The position numbers were made by a program, and so were the translations under genes. Positions 8,448 through 18,323 of a stretch of 64,000 nt of DNA are shown here, piece by piece. Origin of the DNA: Hyunsoonleella flava (lineage in GTDB: Bacteria > Bacteroidota > Bacteroidia > Flavobacteriales > Flavobacteriaceae); the NCBI RefSeq assembly GCF_004310325.1, contig NZ_SIRT01000015.1, positions 1 to 64,000 on the forward strand. The letters are read 5' to 3'. The notes under the pieces were generated by a model. That model was not told the origin of the DNA, searched no databases, and saw nothing but the letters and a program-made list of their open reading frames with translations. Position 1 is the stretch's first letter; every line of letters starts with the position of its first letter.

Positions 8448-11297
8448 ATGTCAGACCAAAAACGCCTTTTTTTAGTTGATGCTTATGCTTTAATTTTCCG
8501 TGGGTATTATGCTTTTATAAAAAACCCTAGAATTAATTCAAAAGGGGAAGACACCTCGGCCATTATGGGGTTTATGAATTCTCTTTTGGATGTGATTAAA
8601 CGCGAACGTCCTGATCATTTAGCCGTTTGTTTTGATAAAGGCGGCAGCGTGGATCGTGTTGAAATGTATGAAGCCTATAAAGCCAACCGAGATGAAACGC
8701 CTGAGGGGATTCGCACTGCAATTCCTCATATCTGCAATATTTTGGAAGCGATGCATATCCCAATCATGGTTAAAGAAGGGTATGAGGCAGATGATGTTAT
8801 AGGAACACTTTCGAGACAAGCAGAAAAAGAAGGTTACAAAACCTATATGGTAACTCCAGATAAGGATTTTGCGCAATTGGTTACTGAAAATATCTTTATG
8901 TACCGTCCCGTGTTTGGAGGTGGTTATGAAACTTGGGGAATTCCTGAAGTCCAGAAAAAGTTTGAAGTGGAAGACCCAATGCAAGTGATTGATTTTTTAG
9001 GGATGATGGGAGATTCTAGTGATAATATCCCTGGTTTACCAGGAGTTGGTGAAAAAACCGCTAAAAAATTTATTGCACAATTTGGCAGTATGGAAGGGCT
9101 TTTGGCAAATACCGATCAGCTAAAAGGCAAAATGAAAGAGAAGGTAGAAGCTAATGGAGAACTTGGGTTACTTTCAAAAAAACTAGCCACCATAATGCTA
9201 GATGTACCTGTTGAATTTAATGCCAAAGATTTTGAACTAGACCATCCAGACGTTGAAAAGGTAAAGCAAATTTTTCAAGACCTAGAGTTTAGACGCTTAA
9301 CTGAAAATTTCCTAAAAACGTTTGCTGACGAAAGCTCTACAGCCTCTAGTGCACCAGCTGCTACGTCGTCCAAAACAGAAAGTAAACCCACACCACAAGA
9401 AAAAAAATCTGCTGGAGCTGGTCAGTTTTCATTATTTGGAGCAGATCCTTCAAACGATACTGAGACTATTTCGGAATACACGAGAAAAACAGCAGAAACT
9501 ACGCCTCATTTTTACCAAAGTGTGGCTTCTGGAACGGCTACTAAATTGTTCATTAAAAATTTAATGCGTCAAACTTCGGTATGTTTTGATACAGAAACTA
9601 CTGGATTGAATCCACTCACCGCAGAATTAGTTGGGATTGCATTTTCTTGGGAAGCAGGCAAAGGGTTTTACGTACCATTTCCTGAAAGAAAAGATGAAGC
9701 TCAAGAATTGATTGAGCAACTACGTCCGTTTTTTGAAAGTGAAACCATTGAGAAAATTGGTCAGAACTTAAAATACGACATTAAGGTTTTAGCAAAATAT
9801 AATGTTAGCGTCAAAGGGAAGCTCTTTGACACCATGTTGGCACACTATCTGATCAATCCAGACATGCGCCATAATATGGATGTGCTAGCCGAGACCTATT
9901 TGAATTATACGCCTATTTCCATTGAAACCTTAATTGGCAAAAAAGGAAAGAACCAACTATCCATGCGCGAAGTGCCCTTGGAAAAACAAACCGAATATGC
10001 GGTTGAAGATGCCGATATCACACTGCAACTTAAAGAACATTTTCAAAATGAATTAGGCGAAGCGAATACACAAAAACTATTTGATGAGATTGAAATTCCC
10101 TTGTTACGAGTTTTGGCAGATATGGAGCTGGAGGGTATTAATTTGGATATAGCATTTTTGAATTCATTGTCTGAAGCTTTGGATAATGACATCAAATCTC
10201 TAGAGCAAAAGATATATGAGAAAGCTGGTGAGGAATTCAATATTGCATCACCAAAACAGCTGGGTGTCATTCTTTTTGAAAAAATGAAGTTGGTTGATAA
10301 GCCTAAAAAGACAAAATCAGGGCAATATTCCACTGCCGAAGATGTATTGAGTTATTTGGCTAAAGACCATGATATCATTCAAAATATATTGGACTTTAGA
10401 GGGCTTTCAAAACTAAAAAGCACCTATGTAGATGCCTTACCTACTCAGGTTGATGAAAACACCGGGCATGTGCACACCGATTATATGCAAACCGTAGCTG
10501 CTACAGGGCGTTTAAGTAGTAATAATCCAAACCTTCAAAGCATTCCTATTAGGACAGAACGTGGTCGTCAAGTACGTAAAGCATTTATTCCGCGAAGCGA
10601 AGATTACACACTTTTAGCGGCAGATTATTCTCAAATAGAACTGCGTATTATTGCGGCTTTAAGTAAAGAAGAAACCATGATTATGGCGTTTAAAAATGGG
10701 GAAGACATTCATGCCTCTACGGCTTCAAAAGTATTTAATGTCCCAATTGAAAGCGTAACTCGCGAACAACGAAGCAATGCCAAAACAGTGAACTTCGGAA
10801 TAATTTATGGCGTTTCAGCTTTTGGGTTGAGTAATCAAACAAATCTATCGAGAGCTGAATCTAAAGAATTGATTGATACCTATTATGCAACCTATCCTAA
10901 ACTTAGAAATCACATTAGCGAACAAGTAGATTTTGCGCGTGATAATGGCTATGTACAAACAGTTTTAGGGCGTCGTCGTTATTTAAAGGATATTAATTCC
11001 AGAAATGCCGTGGTGCGTGGTGCCGCAGAGCGTAACGCTGTAAATGCGCCAATACAAGGTAGTGCTGCCGACATCATTAAAATTGCCATGATTAATATAC
11101 ATCAAAGGCTTTCAGAAGATAGTTTTAAAACTAAAATGCTATTACAAGTACATGATGAATTGGTTTTTGATGTGTACAAACCAGAATTGGACGCCATCAA
11201 ATCTTTAGTAAAAACCGAAATGGAAAATGCTTATAAATTGGAGGTGCCTTTGGATGTAGACCTGGATATAGGTGATAACTGGTTGGAGGCGCATTAG
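8448..11297 (+). CDS. polA: DNA polymerase I
   Basis: A 949-residue three-domain enzyme used in Okazaki fragment maturation and repair synthesis. The N-terminal 5'-3' flap nuclease domain (about 1-300) has the helix-hairpin-helix segment PGLPGVGEKTA. A low-complexity linker (about 295-350) is followed by a 3'-5' exonuclease domain whose catalytic residues look intact: FDTET (around 380) and YAVEDAD (around 517). The polymerase domain has motif A ADYSQIELRI (about 725), motif B RSNAKTVNFGIIYG (about 775) and motif C QVHDELVFD (about 900). All catalytic acids are present, so it should be fully active with proofreading. A degenerate copy of its 3' end is found at 15521-15656. Confidence 0.98.
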   Translation: MSDQKRLFLVDAYALIFRGYYAFIKNPRINSKGEDTSAIMGFMNSLLDVIKRERPDHLAVCFDKGGSVDRVEMYEAYKANRDETPEGIRTAIPHICNILEAMHIPIMVKEGYEADDVIGTLSRQAEKEGYKTYMVTPDKDFAQLVTENIFMYRPVFGGGYETWGIPEVQKKFEVEDPMQVIDFLGMMGDSSDNIPGLPGVGEKTAKKFIAQFGSMEGLLANTDQLKGKMKEKVEANGELGLLSKKLATIMLDVPVEFNAKDFELDHPDVEKVKQIFQDLEFRRLTENFLKTFADESSTASSAPAATSSKTESKPTPQEKKSAGAGQFSLFGADPSNDTETISEYTRKTAETTPHFYQSVASGTATKLFIKNLMRQTSVCFDTETTGLNPLTAELVGIAFSWEAGKGFYVPFPERKDEAQELIEQLRPFFESETIEKIGQNLKYDIKVLAKYNVSVKGKLFDTMLAHYLINPDMRHNMDVLAETYLNYTPISIETLIGKKGKNQLSMREVPLEKQTEYAVEDADITLQLKEHFQNELGEANTQKLFDEIEIPLLRVLADMELEGINLDIAFLNSLSEALDNDIKSLEQKIYEKAGEEFNIASPKQLGVILFEKMKLVDKPKKTKSGQYSTAEDVLSYLAKDHDIIQNILDFRGLSKLKSTYVDALPTQVDENTGHVHTDYMQTVAATGRLSSNNPNLQSIPIRTERGRQVRKAFIPRSEDYTLLAADYSQIELRIIAALSKEETMIMAFKNGEDIHASTASKVFNVPIESVTREQRSNAKTVNFGIIYGVSAFGLSNQTNLSRAESKELIDTYYATYPKLRNHISEQVDFARDNGYVQTVLGRRRYLKDINSRNAVVRGAAERNAVNAPIQGSAADIIKIAMINIHQRLSEDSFKTKMLLQVHDELVFDVYKPELDAIKSLVKTEMENAYKLEVPLDVDLDIGDNWLEAH

Positions 11298-11374
11298 ATT
11301 TTAACATAAGTAAACTTGTCTCGAGCTTGCTTAGAGTTTATTATAAATTTATATACATCTTAAAATATTAGTTT

Positions 11375-14164
11375 ATGCAATTTTCACTAGCATATGTGTT
11401 CCTGTTTGTCTCACTAATTTCTACTGCGCAGAAAAAGATTTTAACCCATGACGATGTAGCAAAATGGAAATCTATAGATAATGACCATATTTCTCCTAAT
11501 GGAAACTTTATAGTTTACGATTTGGAAGTTGACAACTCCGATAGTCACCTCATTTTAAAATCAAAAAAAGGAGAAACCCTTTTGGAATATCATCGTGCTA
11601 CAAATGGAACATTTTCATACGATTCAAAATTTTTAATCTTCAAAATAAAACCTTTAAAAGAGGCTATTGATAATTTGAAGCGTAAAAAAGTAAAAAAAGA
11701 CAAGCTCCCAAAGGACACCTTAGCCATTTACAACCTCAGCACCAAAGCACTATCAAAAATTCCAAATGTAAAATCATACAGCCTTCCAGAAAAATGGGCT
11801 GGTTACTTAGCCTACTATTTAGAGGACGTGAAAAAAGAGGCAAAACAAAAAGAAACCGACAGCTCCAAAACAAAAAAAGACAAGAAAGCGAAAAAGGTTA
11901 GTAAGAAAAACGGATGTCATTTAATTGTTCGAAATTTAACTACTAAAGCCCAGGATACTTTCAAATTTGTAACCAAATATACTTTTGCGAAAAAAGGACA
12001 AAAACTAGCATTTTCAACTACTGGTGAACAAGATCACAAGAATGAAGGTGTGTATATTTATGATTTCTCAAAAAATAAACTGACACAGACCTTTACATCT
12101 ATAAAGGCAAAATATACCCAACTCAAATTAAGCGAAACCGGTAAACGTTTTGCTTTTGTAGTGGACACCGATACCACTAAAATACAAATACGTCCCAACG
12201 CATTATACACATGGGAAGAGGGGAACGATTTGGCAGTCAAACTCCATAATAATACTTCTACTCCCAAAGGCTATATTGTATCGCCTCATGGTGAATTACA
12301 TTTTTCTCAGGATGAAAGTAAACTCTTCTTTGGATTGCGAACGCCTCCAATTGTAAAGGATACAACATTACTTAAAGACGAAATTGTAAATGTTGAGATT
12401 TGGACCTATGACGAACCAACGCTTTACACAGTTCAGGAATTGCAAATGAAAAACGATACCATAAAAGCCTACGAAACTGTTTATGATTATAAAACAAAAC
12501 AAACAATTCAAATAGAGACAACTGAATTCCCTGATGGTAAATTAACTGATAAAGGGAACGCTAATATTGCTTTGGTAAGCACCAAAAAACCTTATGAACT
12601 AGAAAGTCAGTGGACAGGGATGCGCATCAGGGATTTTGCTACAGTAAACCTTAAAACAGGCGAACAACAGATTGCCGTTAAAGGCGTAAGAAATGTGAAT
12701 CTTAGCCCAAAAGGGAAATATGCTTATGGTTATAAAATGAACGATAGCACCTGGTTTACCTACAACATAGCTGCTAAAAAATTCAATGCAATCACAACAA
12801 ACAAATTATTCTATGATGAATTAAACGATTCTCCAAAACATCCCAATTCATACGGTTTAGCTGGATGGACAGCATCAGACAAGGATATCCTTTTATATGA
12901 CCGTTATGATATTTGGAAATTTAATCCAGATACTGGTGAGTCTACTAATTTAACAAATGGTCGTAACTCAAAAACGGTATATCGCTATCTCAAATTAGAT
13001 AAAGAGATTGATTTTATTAGTTCTGATTCTGACTGGCTACTATCCACATTTAATGAAACTACCAAAGAAGCTGGTTTTGCATCTTTTAATCCAAAAAACA
13101 ACAAGCTAAAACAGTTAGAAAAAGGACCTTACAGATATCGTGTTTCTGATAAAGCTGCACTTTCAAATGCGCTCATATTTACTAGAGAATCTTTTAAAGA
13201 ATTCCCTAATTTAAGATTCAGCAATTTAAATTTTAAAGGACAAGCCTTATTAAGTGATGCCAATCCACAACAAAAGGAGTTTAACTGGGGCACAATTGAA
13301 CTTGTAGAATGGACGTCTCTGGATGGGAAAAAACTTAAAGGTTTATTAGCAAAACCTGAAAATTTCGATCCGAATAAAAAATACCCGATGATCGTTAATT
13401 TCTATGAACGCAATTCAGATAGATTGCACAATCACCGTGCACCATCCTTTGGACGATCAACAATAAATTACAGTTTTTATACAAGCCGTGGTTACGTCAT
13501 TTTTAATCCTGATATAGCCTATCGTATCGGTTACCCTGGTGAAAGCGCCTATAACTGTGTGATTCCTGGGGTCACACATTTAATAAACCAAGGGTTTATT
13601 TATAAAGATAATATTGGGGTTCAAGGCCATAGCTGGGGCGGTTATCAAATAGCGTATTTGGTAACTAAAACAAATATTTTTAAAGCGGCGGAAAGCGGAG
13701 CTCCAGTACCAAATATGATTAGCGCCTATGGCGGTATTAGATGGTGGACAGGGTTAAGCAGACAGTTTCAATATGAGCACACGCAAAGTAGAATTGGTGG
13801 TACACCTTGGGAATACCCCATGCGCTACATTGAAAACTCTCCTGTTTTTAATATCGACAAAATCAATACGCCACTTCTCATTATGCATAACGATGCTGAT
13901 GGCCATGTACCGTGGTATCAAGGTATAGAGTTTTTTGTAAGCTTACGGCGTTTGGGTAAACCCTCCTGGTTTTTAAACTATAATGGCGAACCGCACTGGC
14001 CTTTACAATATCAAAATAGAAAAGATTTTAATATCAGGATGGCTCAATTTTTTGATTATTATTTGAAAGGAGCAGCAAAACCAGTATGGATGGAGCGTGG
14101 TGTTCCCGCTGTTGAAAAAGGCATTAATCAAGGATATGAGCTTTTAAAGCCAACCAAAGATTAA
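11375..14164 (+). CDS. S9 family (prolyl oligopeptidase-type) secreted peptidase
   Basis: A 929-residue protein with an N-terminal signal peptide (hydrophobic residues 4-17, then TAQ). A beta-propeller-like region (about 20-620) precedes an alpha/beta hydrolase domain. The nucleophile motif is GHSWGG (around 750), followed by HNDADGHVPW (Asp, around 838) and EPHWP (His, around 871). It is predicted to cleave small peptides in the periplasm. A Lys-rich, low-complexity stretch (about 150-175) is unusual and probably a loop. The gene lies between polA and an alcohol dehydrogenase and is bracketed by the true polA 3' end and a decayed copy of it. Confidence 0.88.
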   Translation: MQFSLAYVFLFVSLISTAQKKILTHDDVAKWKSIDNDHISPNGNFIVYDLEVDNSDSHLILKSKKGETLLEYHRATNGTFSYDSKFLIFKIKPLKEAIDNLKRKKVKKDKLPKDTLAIYNLSTKALSKIPNVKSYSLPEKWAGYLAYYLEDVKKEAKQKETDSSKTKKDKKAKKVSKKNGCHLIVRNLTTKAQDTFKFVTKYTFAKKGQKLAFSTTGEQDHKNEGVYIYDFSKNKLTQTFTSIKAKYTQLKLSETGKRFAFVVDTDTTKIQIRPNALYTWEEGNDLAVKLHNNTSTPKGYIVSPHGELHFSQDESKLFFGLRTPPIVKDTTLLKDEIVNVEIWTYDEPTLYTVQELQMKNDTIKAYETVYDYKTKQTIQIETTEFPDGKLTDKGNANIALVSTKKPYELESQWTGMRIRDFATVNLKTGEQQIAVKGVRNVNLSPKGKYAYGYKMNDSTWFTYNIAAKKFNAITTNKLFYDELNDSPKHPNSYGLAGWTASDKDILLYDRYDIWKFNPDTGESTNLTNGRNSKTVYRYLKLDKEIDFISSDSDWLLSTFNETTKEAGFASFNPKNNKLKQLEKGPYRYRVSDKAALSNALIFTRESFKEFPNLRFSNLNFKGQALLSDANPQQKEFNWGTIELVEWTSLDGKKLKGLLAKPENFDPNKKYPMIVNFYERNSDRLHNHRAPSFGRSTINYSFYTSRGYVIFNPDIAYRIGYPGESAYNCVIPGVTHLINQGFIYKDNIGVQGHSWGGYQIAYLVTKTNIFKAAESGAPVPNMISAYGGIRWWTGLSRQFQYEHTQSRIGGTPWEYPMRYIENSPVFNIDKINTPLLIMHNDADGHVPWYQGIEFFVSLRRLGKPSWFLNYNGEPHWPLQYQNRKDFNIRMAQFFDYYLKGAAKPVWMERGVPAVEKGINQGYELLKPTKD

Positions 14165-14267
14165 AAAAACAAAGATTGCTATGTTTTATGTGACAAAAGT
14201 CATTAAATAAGAAGCAACTATTTGAGAATTTTGTAGCAAATAAATTTAACTTCTAAATATTAGAAAA

Positions 14268-15422
14268 ATGTTACAAAATCGAAGAATATACCTGCCACCT
14301 TTAAGTATGATAGGTCCAGGTGCGTTAAATGACCTCGCAGAAGAACTCAAAGAGCTTCCTTATAAGAAAGCGCTTTTTGTAACCGATGATGTACTGGTGA
14401 AAATTGGCGTTGCCGAAACAGTTCTAAACATTCTAAAATCTTCAAATATAGAAACAGTTGTTTTTAATGATGTAAAGCCCAACCCTACAGTTAAAAATGT
14501 TAATAATGGACTTGAGGTATTAAAAGAAAACAATTGTGATTTTATTATCACCTTAGGCGGAGGGTCGCCTCAGGATTGCGGTAAAGCCATTGGTATTTTG
14601 GCAACTAATGGAGGCGACATAGAAGATTATGAAGGTATACACATGTCAAAAAATGTCTCTCTTCCCATAATAGCTATAAACACAACTGCTGGTACCGCTA
14701 GTGAAGTCACCATAAACTATGTAATTACGGATGAAAAGCTACATAAAAAAATGGTGATGGTAGACAAAAATTGTTTGGTATCAATTGCTGTGAACGACCC
14801 TGAACTAATGTTGGGCAAACCTGCCGATTTAACGGCAGCTACTGGAATGGACGCTTTAACCCATGCCATAGAAACTTATGTCACCAAAGGCGCTTTTGAG
14901 TGGTCTGATACGTTAGCTTTAGAAGCTATTAAGCTCATTTCTTCAAGTTTAGAAAAAGCCGTAAAAAACGGACAGGATCTAGAAGCTAGAAATCAAATGG
15001 CTTGGGGACAATTTATTGCAGGACAAGCATTTTCAAATGCCGGTTTAGGCTATGTACACTCTATGGCACATCAGTTAGGCGGTGTTTATGACATGCCTCA
15101 CGGTGTTGCAAATGCTGTTTTATTACCACATGTAGAGCAGTTCAATATTCCAGAATGTGCACCGAAATTAAAAAAAGTGGCAGAGGTCATGGGCGTAGAT
15201 GTTTCAAATATGGATGACAATGAAGGCGCCTATGCCGCAATTGAAGCTATAAAAAATTTATCCAAAGCTGTTGGCATTCCTTCTGGATTGAAAGAATTAG
15301 GTGTTAAGGAGGAAGATTTCGAACTCATGTCTAAAAACGCATTAGATGATGTTTGTACTGGTGGAAATCCTAGAGAGGTAAACTTAGAAGATACCATTAG
15401 TATTTACGAAGCCGCCATGTAA
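14268..15422 (+). CDS. Iron-containing alcohol dehydrogenase
   Basis: A 384-residue type III alcohol dehydrogenase. The NAD-binding loop GGGSPQDCGK (about 97-106) and TTAGTASE are present. Metal ligands lie in the DALTHAIE segment and in HSMAHQLGGVYDMPHG, giving the usual one Asp and three His. It interconverts an alcohol and an aldehyde with NAD(P)H in the cytoplasm; the natural substrate is not evident. A strong intrinsic terminator follows at 15444. Confidence 0.93.
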   Translation: MLQNRRIYLPPLSMIGPGALNDLAEELKELPYKKALFVTDDVLVKIGVAETVLNILKSSNIETVVFNDVKPNPTVKNVNNGLEVLKENNCDFIITLGGGSPQDCGKAIGILATNGGDIEDYEGIHMSKNVSLPIIAINTTAGTASEVTINYVITDEKLHKKMVMVDKNCLVSIAVNDPELMLGKPADLTAATGMDALTHAIETYVTKGAFEWSDTLALEAIKLISSSLEKAVKNGQDLEARNQMAWGQFIAGQAFSNAGLGYVHSMAHQLGGVYDMPHGVANAVLLPHVEQFNIPECAPKLKKVAEVMGVDVSNMDDNEGAYAAIEAIKNLSKAVGIPSGLKELGVKEEDFELMSKNALDDVCTGGNPREVNLEDTISIYEAAM

Positions 15423-15443
15423 CAATAAAAACAGATTTTATTT

Positions 15444-15480
15444 AGCCTTCGGAGTTTTATATTCTGAAGGCTATTTTTTT
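15444..15480 (+). terminator. Terminator of the alcohol dehydrogenase gene
   Basis: AGCCTTCGGA pairs with TCTGAAGGCT (one non-Watson-Crick pair) around a loop of about 8 nt, followed by A and a run of T. It starts 21 nt after the stop codon. Confidence 0.85.
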
Positions 15481-15520
15481 GATATAAACTTCTCTTTTTT
15501 TTCGCTGGTCAAACGGTGTT

Positions 15521-15656
15521 TATCATTAAAAGTACAATGATCAATATACATCTAAAGCTTTCAGAAGGTAATTTTGGAACTAAAATGCTTGTAAATTAGA
15601 AGTCCCTAAAGATGTAAGATCTGGATATAGGTGATAACCGATTGGAGGCGCATTAA
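15521..15656 (+). pseudogene. Degenerate fragment of the polA 3' end
   Basis: The stretch from ATCATTAAAAG to the final GGAGGCGCATTAA matches two parts of the polA 3' end. The first part matches about 11077-11142 (shared blocks AATATACATC, GCTTTCAGAAG and ACTAAAATGCT). The second matches about 11231-11297 (shared CTGGATATAGGTGATAAC and TTGGAGGCGCATTA). The roughly 90 nt between them is deleted. Substitutions are scattered and the frame is broken, so it is a relic. It indicates that a polA end once adjoined this position, either through tandem duplication of the polA-peptidase-dehydrogenase stretch or by recombination with a related DNA. Confidence 0.85.
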
Positions 15657-15719
15657 ATTCTATAGAATCTCCTTTTTTAATGTTTAATTAAAATGGAGAT
15701 TCTTTAATAACAAATTTAT

Positions 15720-16247
15720 TTACCCATTACCCAGCTTTTCAAAAACAAAATCTCCTTCTCCATCTACAGGTAAAATTGCTCCAAGTGGAACATCTTCTAA
15801 AATCATTAGGCTAGATTCTAATCTAATGGAAAATGCGCTAAACTCATCGTCTTCCCCAGAAATAATAAGTTGACCTTCTTTTAAATCCCATGTACCATCA
15901 AATGTGTCTATATTTTCACATCTTACAACATACTCTACTTCTTCTGTAGAAGGGTTAAAATCACTCACATCATATTGTTCTAAAGTAAATGATTGATCGG
16001 GTTTAAATTCAAAAGCCATTAATTCGCAACCCTCATTCACTATTAAGTTAACAATAGTACGTATTTCTTGAGACACTTCAACTGGAACAGCACTACCCTC
16101 TAAATTAATATTAGTAATATCCCTTAGCTGCCAAATACGTTCAATGGCTGCTTCTTTGTCTTGTATTTCTTCATCATCTGAAGATGTAGAACATGATACA
16201 ATAAATAGTAATGCTAATAATGCCGAAAAAATTCTGGTGGTTTTCAT
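15720..16247 (-). CDS. Lipoprotein, lipocalin-like domain candidate
   Basis: A 175-residue protein with a lipoprotein signal peptide ending LLFIVSC; the lipidated Cys is residue 19. The mature part is acidic and starts with a Ser/Asp-rich tether. The segment IERIWQLRDI, a predicted all-beta region and alternating hydrophobics resemble small lipocalin-like proteins common in Bacteroidota, but the match is weak. It is probably anchored in the outer membrane facing the periplasm. It is transcribed alone; a perfect palindrome lies just upstream of the start. Confidence 0.7.
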   Translation of the reverse strand: MKTTRIFSALLALLFIVSCSTSSDDEEIQDKEAAIERIWQLRDITNINLEGSAVPVEVSQEIRTIVNLIVNEGCELMAFEFKPDQSFTLEQYDVSDFNPSTEEVEYVVRCENIDTFDGTWDLKEGQLIISGEDDEFSAFSIRLESSLMILEDVPLGAILPVDGEGDFVFEKLGNG

Positions 16248-16259
16248 ATGAATTGATTA

Positions 16260-16277
16260 ATGTGTTTTATTACACAT
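16260..16277. promoter_or_regulatory. 18-bp palindrome upstream of the lipoprotein gene
   Basis: ATGTGT and ACACAT form a perfect 6-bp inverted repeat around TTTATT, 13-30 nt before the start codon. It has the same length and ATGT-N10-ACAT outline as the palindrome upstream of the thioredoxin-like gene. An operator or a leader hairpin are both possible. Confidence 0.35.
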
Positions 16278-16318
16278 CGACATATGAAACGATTGTCATC
16301 AATTAAAATTAAAAAAAC

Positions 16319-18268
16319 TTACCTCCGTTTCTTTTTGCTCCTAAACTTAGCTTTATTCTTCCGCTGATTAAAAGGTACCGCATCATCAAACGTATGCTTA
16401 GGCTTTCCTGGTTTATTTTTACGCCATTTTTCTTCTTTTTTAGGAAGCAACACATCTAATAAATCTTGACGCCCTAGTTTATTAAGCGTATTTTTTATCC
16501 AAGCCTTGTTTTCATCTTTATACCAGAAGAAAAATCGATGCTGCTCATCTTTTTCTTTTTGTGTTTTAGGCGTTTTTACTTTTTTAAGCGTATAAGGGTG
16601 GTAACCGCTATAGTAAATAACAGTAGCTACCGTCATAGGTGTTGGTGTAAAGCCTTGTACTTGCTCTAACTGAAAGCCCATATCTTTGGTTTCTGCAGCT
16701 AAATTAGCCATATCCTCGGCTTCACAAGCTGGGTGATTTGATATAAAGTAAGGAATCAACTGTAACTTCAATCCTTTCTTCATATTAATTCTATCAAACC
16801 GTTCTTTAAACTTATGAAAATAACTAAAAGATGGTTTTCGCATCAATTTTAAAACAGGATCACTAGTATGCTCTGGTGCTACCTTCAATCGCCCAGAAAC
16901 GTGCTTCGTCATCACCTCTTCTGTATAATCGTCTAACTCTTTCGGGTCGGCATTTTTATTGAATTCTGGTACTAGCATATCATGGCGAATGCCACTACCA
17001 ATAAACGATTTTTTTACTTTTGGATGGCTGTCCACAGCTTGATACAAATCAGTTAAAGGCTTATGAGACGTATCTAGATTACTACAAATTACAGGCGAAA
17101 TACACGACGGCGCTACACACTTATCACAAATCTCCTGTACTTTACCTTTCATCTTATACATATTGGCACTAGGACCTCCAATATCAGACAAATAACCCTT
17201 AAAATCAGGCATATTCGCTACCGTATCTACCTCTCGCAGTACAGATTCGTGACTTCGAGACGCAATAAACTTTCCTTGATGCGCAGAAATAGTACAAAAA
17301 CTACAGCCTCCAAAACAGCCACGATGAATGTTTATGGAAAACTTAATCATCTCATACGCAGGTATCGGTCCGCGTTTATTGTATTTAGGATGAGGCAATC
17401 TTGTATAAGGCAATTCAAAAGATGCGTCAATTTCAGCTTCAGTCATTGTTGGATATGGCGGATTAATCATCAACGTTTTATCTCCAACCTTCTGAAAAAT
17501 TCTTCGTGCCGCTAGCTTATTGCTCTCCTGCTCTATTATTTTAAAGTTAGAGGCATAGGCTTTCTTGTTTTTCAAACACACCTCATGCGACTCAATCTCA
17601 ACATCTTCCCAATTACTGTTTTTGGGGATTTTTGCGCCTTCATCCAATAACACCGCTGTCTGCTTAACAGTAGTAATACTGCTAAACGGCACCCCTTTTT
17701 GCACCAAACGCACCACCTCTCTGAGTGGCTGCTCTCCCATTCCATAGACCAACATATCTGCTTTAGAGCTCTCTAAAATCGTAGGCATCAACCTATCACT
17801 CCAATAATCGTAATGCGTTACACGACGCAAAGAAGCCTCAATACCGCCAATTAAAACGGGCACATCGGGCCATTTTTCTTTTAAAATATTTGTGTAAACC
17901 GTAGTGGCATAATCAGGGCGAAATCCAATATCGCCATTGGGCGTATACGCATCCTTTTTTCGGCGTTTTTTATTCGCATTGTAGTTGCTAATCATTGGGT
18001 CCATGCACCCACCCGTTACCCCAAAAAACAATTTTGGAGCACCCAATTTTACAAAATCTTGAAGATTATCATTCACGTTAGGTTGCGGCACAATAGCCAC
18101 ACGCAACCCAAAACTTTCCAACAAACGGCCAATAACCGCAGGTCCAAACGTTGGGTGGTCCACATAGGCATCACCGCTGAAAAGAATAACATCAAGTGCA
18201 TCCCATCCGCGAATTTTGACCTCTTTATTTGTGGTAGGCAACCAACTAGAAAGTTTTAACTCCTGCAT
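16319..18268 (-). CDS. YgiQ family radical SAM protein
   Basis: A 649-residue protein with the N-terminal YgiQ domain (starting near LKLSSWLPTT), a radical SAM core with the cluster motif CFGGCSFC (about residue 315) and a C-terminal region ending in a basic tail (KKKRR). The three Cys in CxxxCxxC bind the 4Fe-4S cluster used with S-adenosylmethionine. Its reaction is unknown. The ATG at 18268 is preferred over one at 18286: family members usually begin with MQELKLS, and a candidate -7 box (18276-18283) lies inside the longer version. A copy of the dispersed repeat lies about 55 nt upstream. Confidence 0.9.
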   Translation of the reverse strand: MQELKLSSWLPTTNKEVKIRGWDALDVILFSGDAYVDHPTFGPAVIGRLLESFGLRVAIVPQPNVNDNLQDFVKLGAPKLFFGVTGGCMDPMISNYNANKKRRKKDAYTPNGDIGFRPDYATTVYTNILKEKWPDVPVLIGGIEASLRRVTHYDYWSDRLMPTILESSKADMLVYGMGEQPLREVVRLVQKGVPFSSITTVKQTAVLLDEGAKIPKNSNWEDVEIESHEVCLKNKKAYASNFKIIEQESNKLAARRIFQKVGDKTLMINPPYPTMTEAEIDASFELPYTRLPHPKYNKRGPIPAYEMIKFSINIHRGCFGGCSFCTISAHQGKFIASRSHESVLREVDTVANMPDFKGYLSDIGGPSANMYKMKGKVQEICDKCVAPSCISPVICSNLDTSHKPLTDLYQAVDSHPKVKKSFIGSGIRHDMLVPEFNKNADPKELDDYTEEVMTKHVSGRLKVAPEHTSDPVLKLMRKPSFSYFHKFKERFDRINMKKGLKLQLIPYFISNHPACEAEDMANLAAETKDMGFQLEQVQGFTPTPMTVATVIYYSGYHPYTLKKVKTPKTQKEKDEQHRFFFWYKDENKAWIKNTLNKLGRQDLLDVLLPKKEEKWRKNKPGKPKHTFDDAVPFNQRKNKAKFRSKKKRR

Positions 18269-18275
18269 AGCCTTG

Positions 18276-18283
18276 CAAAAGTA
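18276..18283 (-). promoter_or_regulatory. Candidate -7 box of the ygiQ-like gene
   Basis: On the minus strand TACTTTTG matches TAnnTTTG, 7 nt before the ATG at 18268. It would give a very short leader and supports the shorter start. No -33 TTG was found at 18-20 nt. Confidence 0.4.
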
Positions 18284-18323
18284 CACAAAATTTAACGCTT
18301 GTATTGGAAGCGTTTTTTTATTT

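Noticed and set aside
8619-8984. Minus-strand frame of 121 codons inside polA
   Set aside because: Lies opposite the flap-nuclease domain of polA and has an unnatural composition.
16269-18286. Longer start for the ygiQ-like gene at 18286
   Set aside because: The six extra residues are atypical and would lie over a candidate -7 box; ATG at 18268 fits the family.
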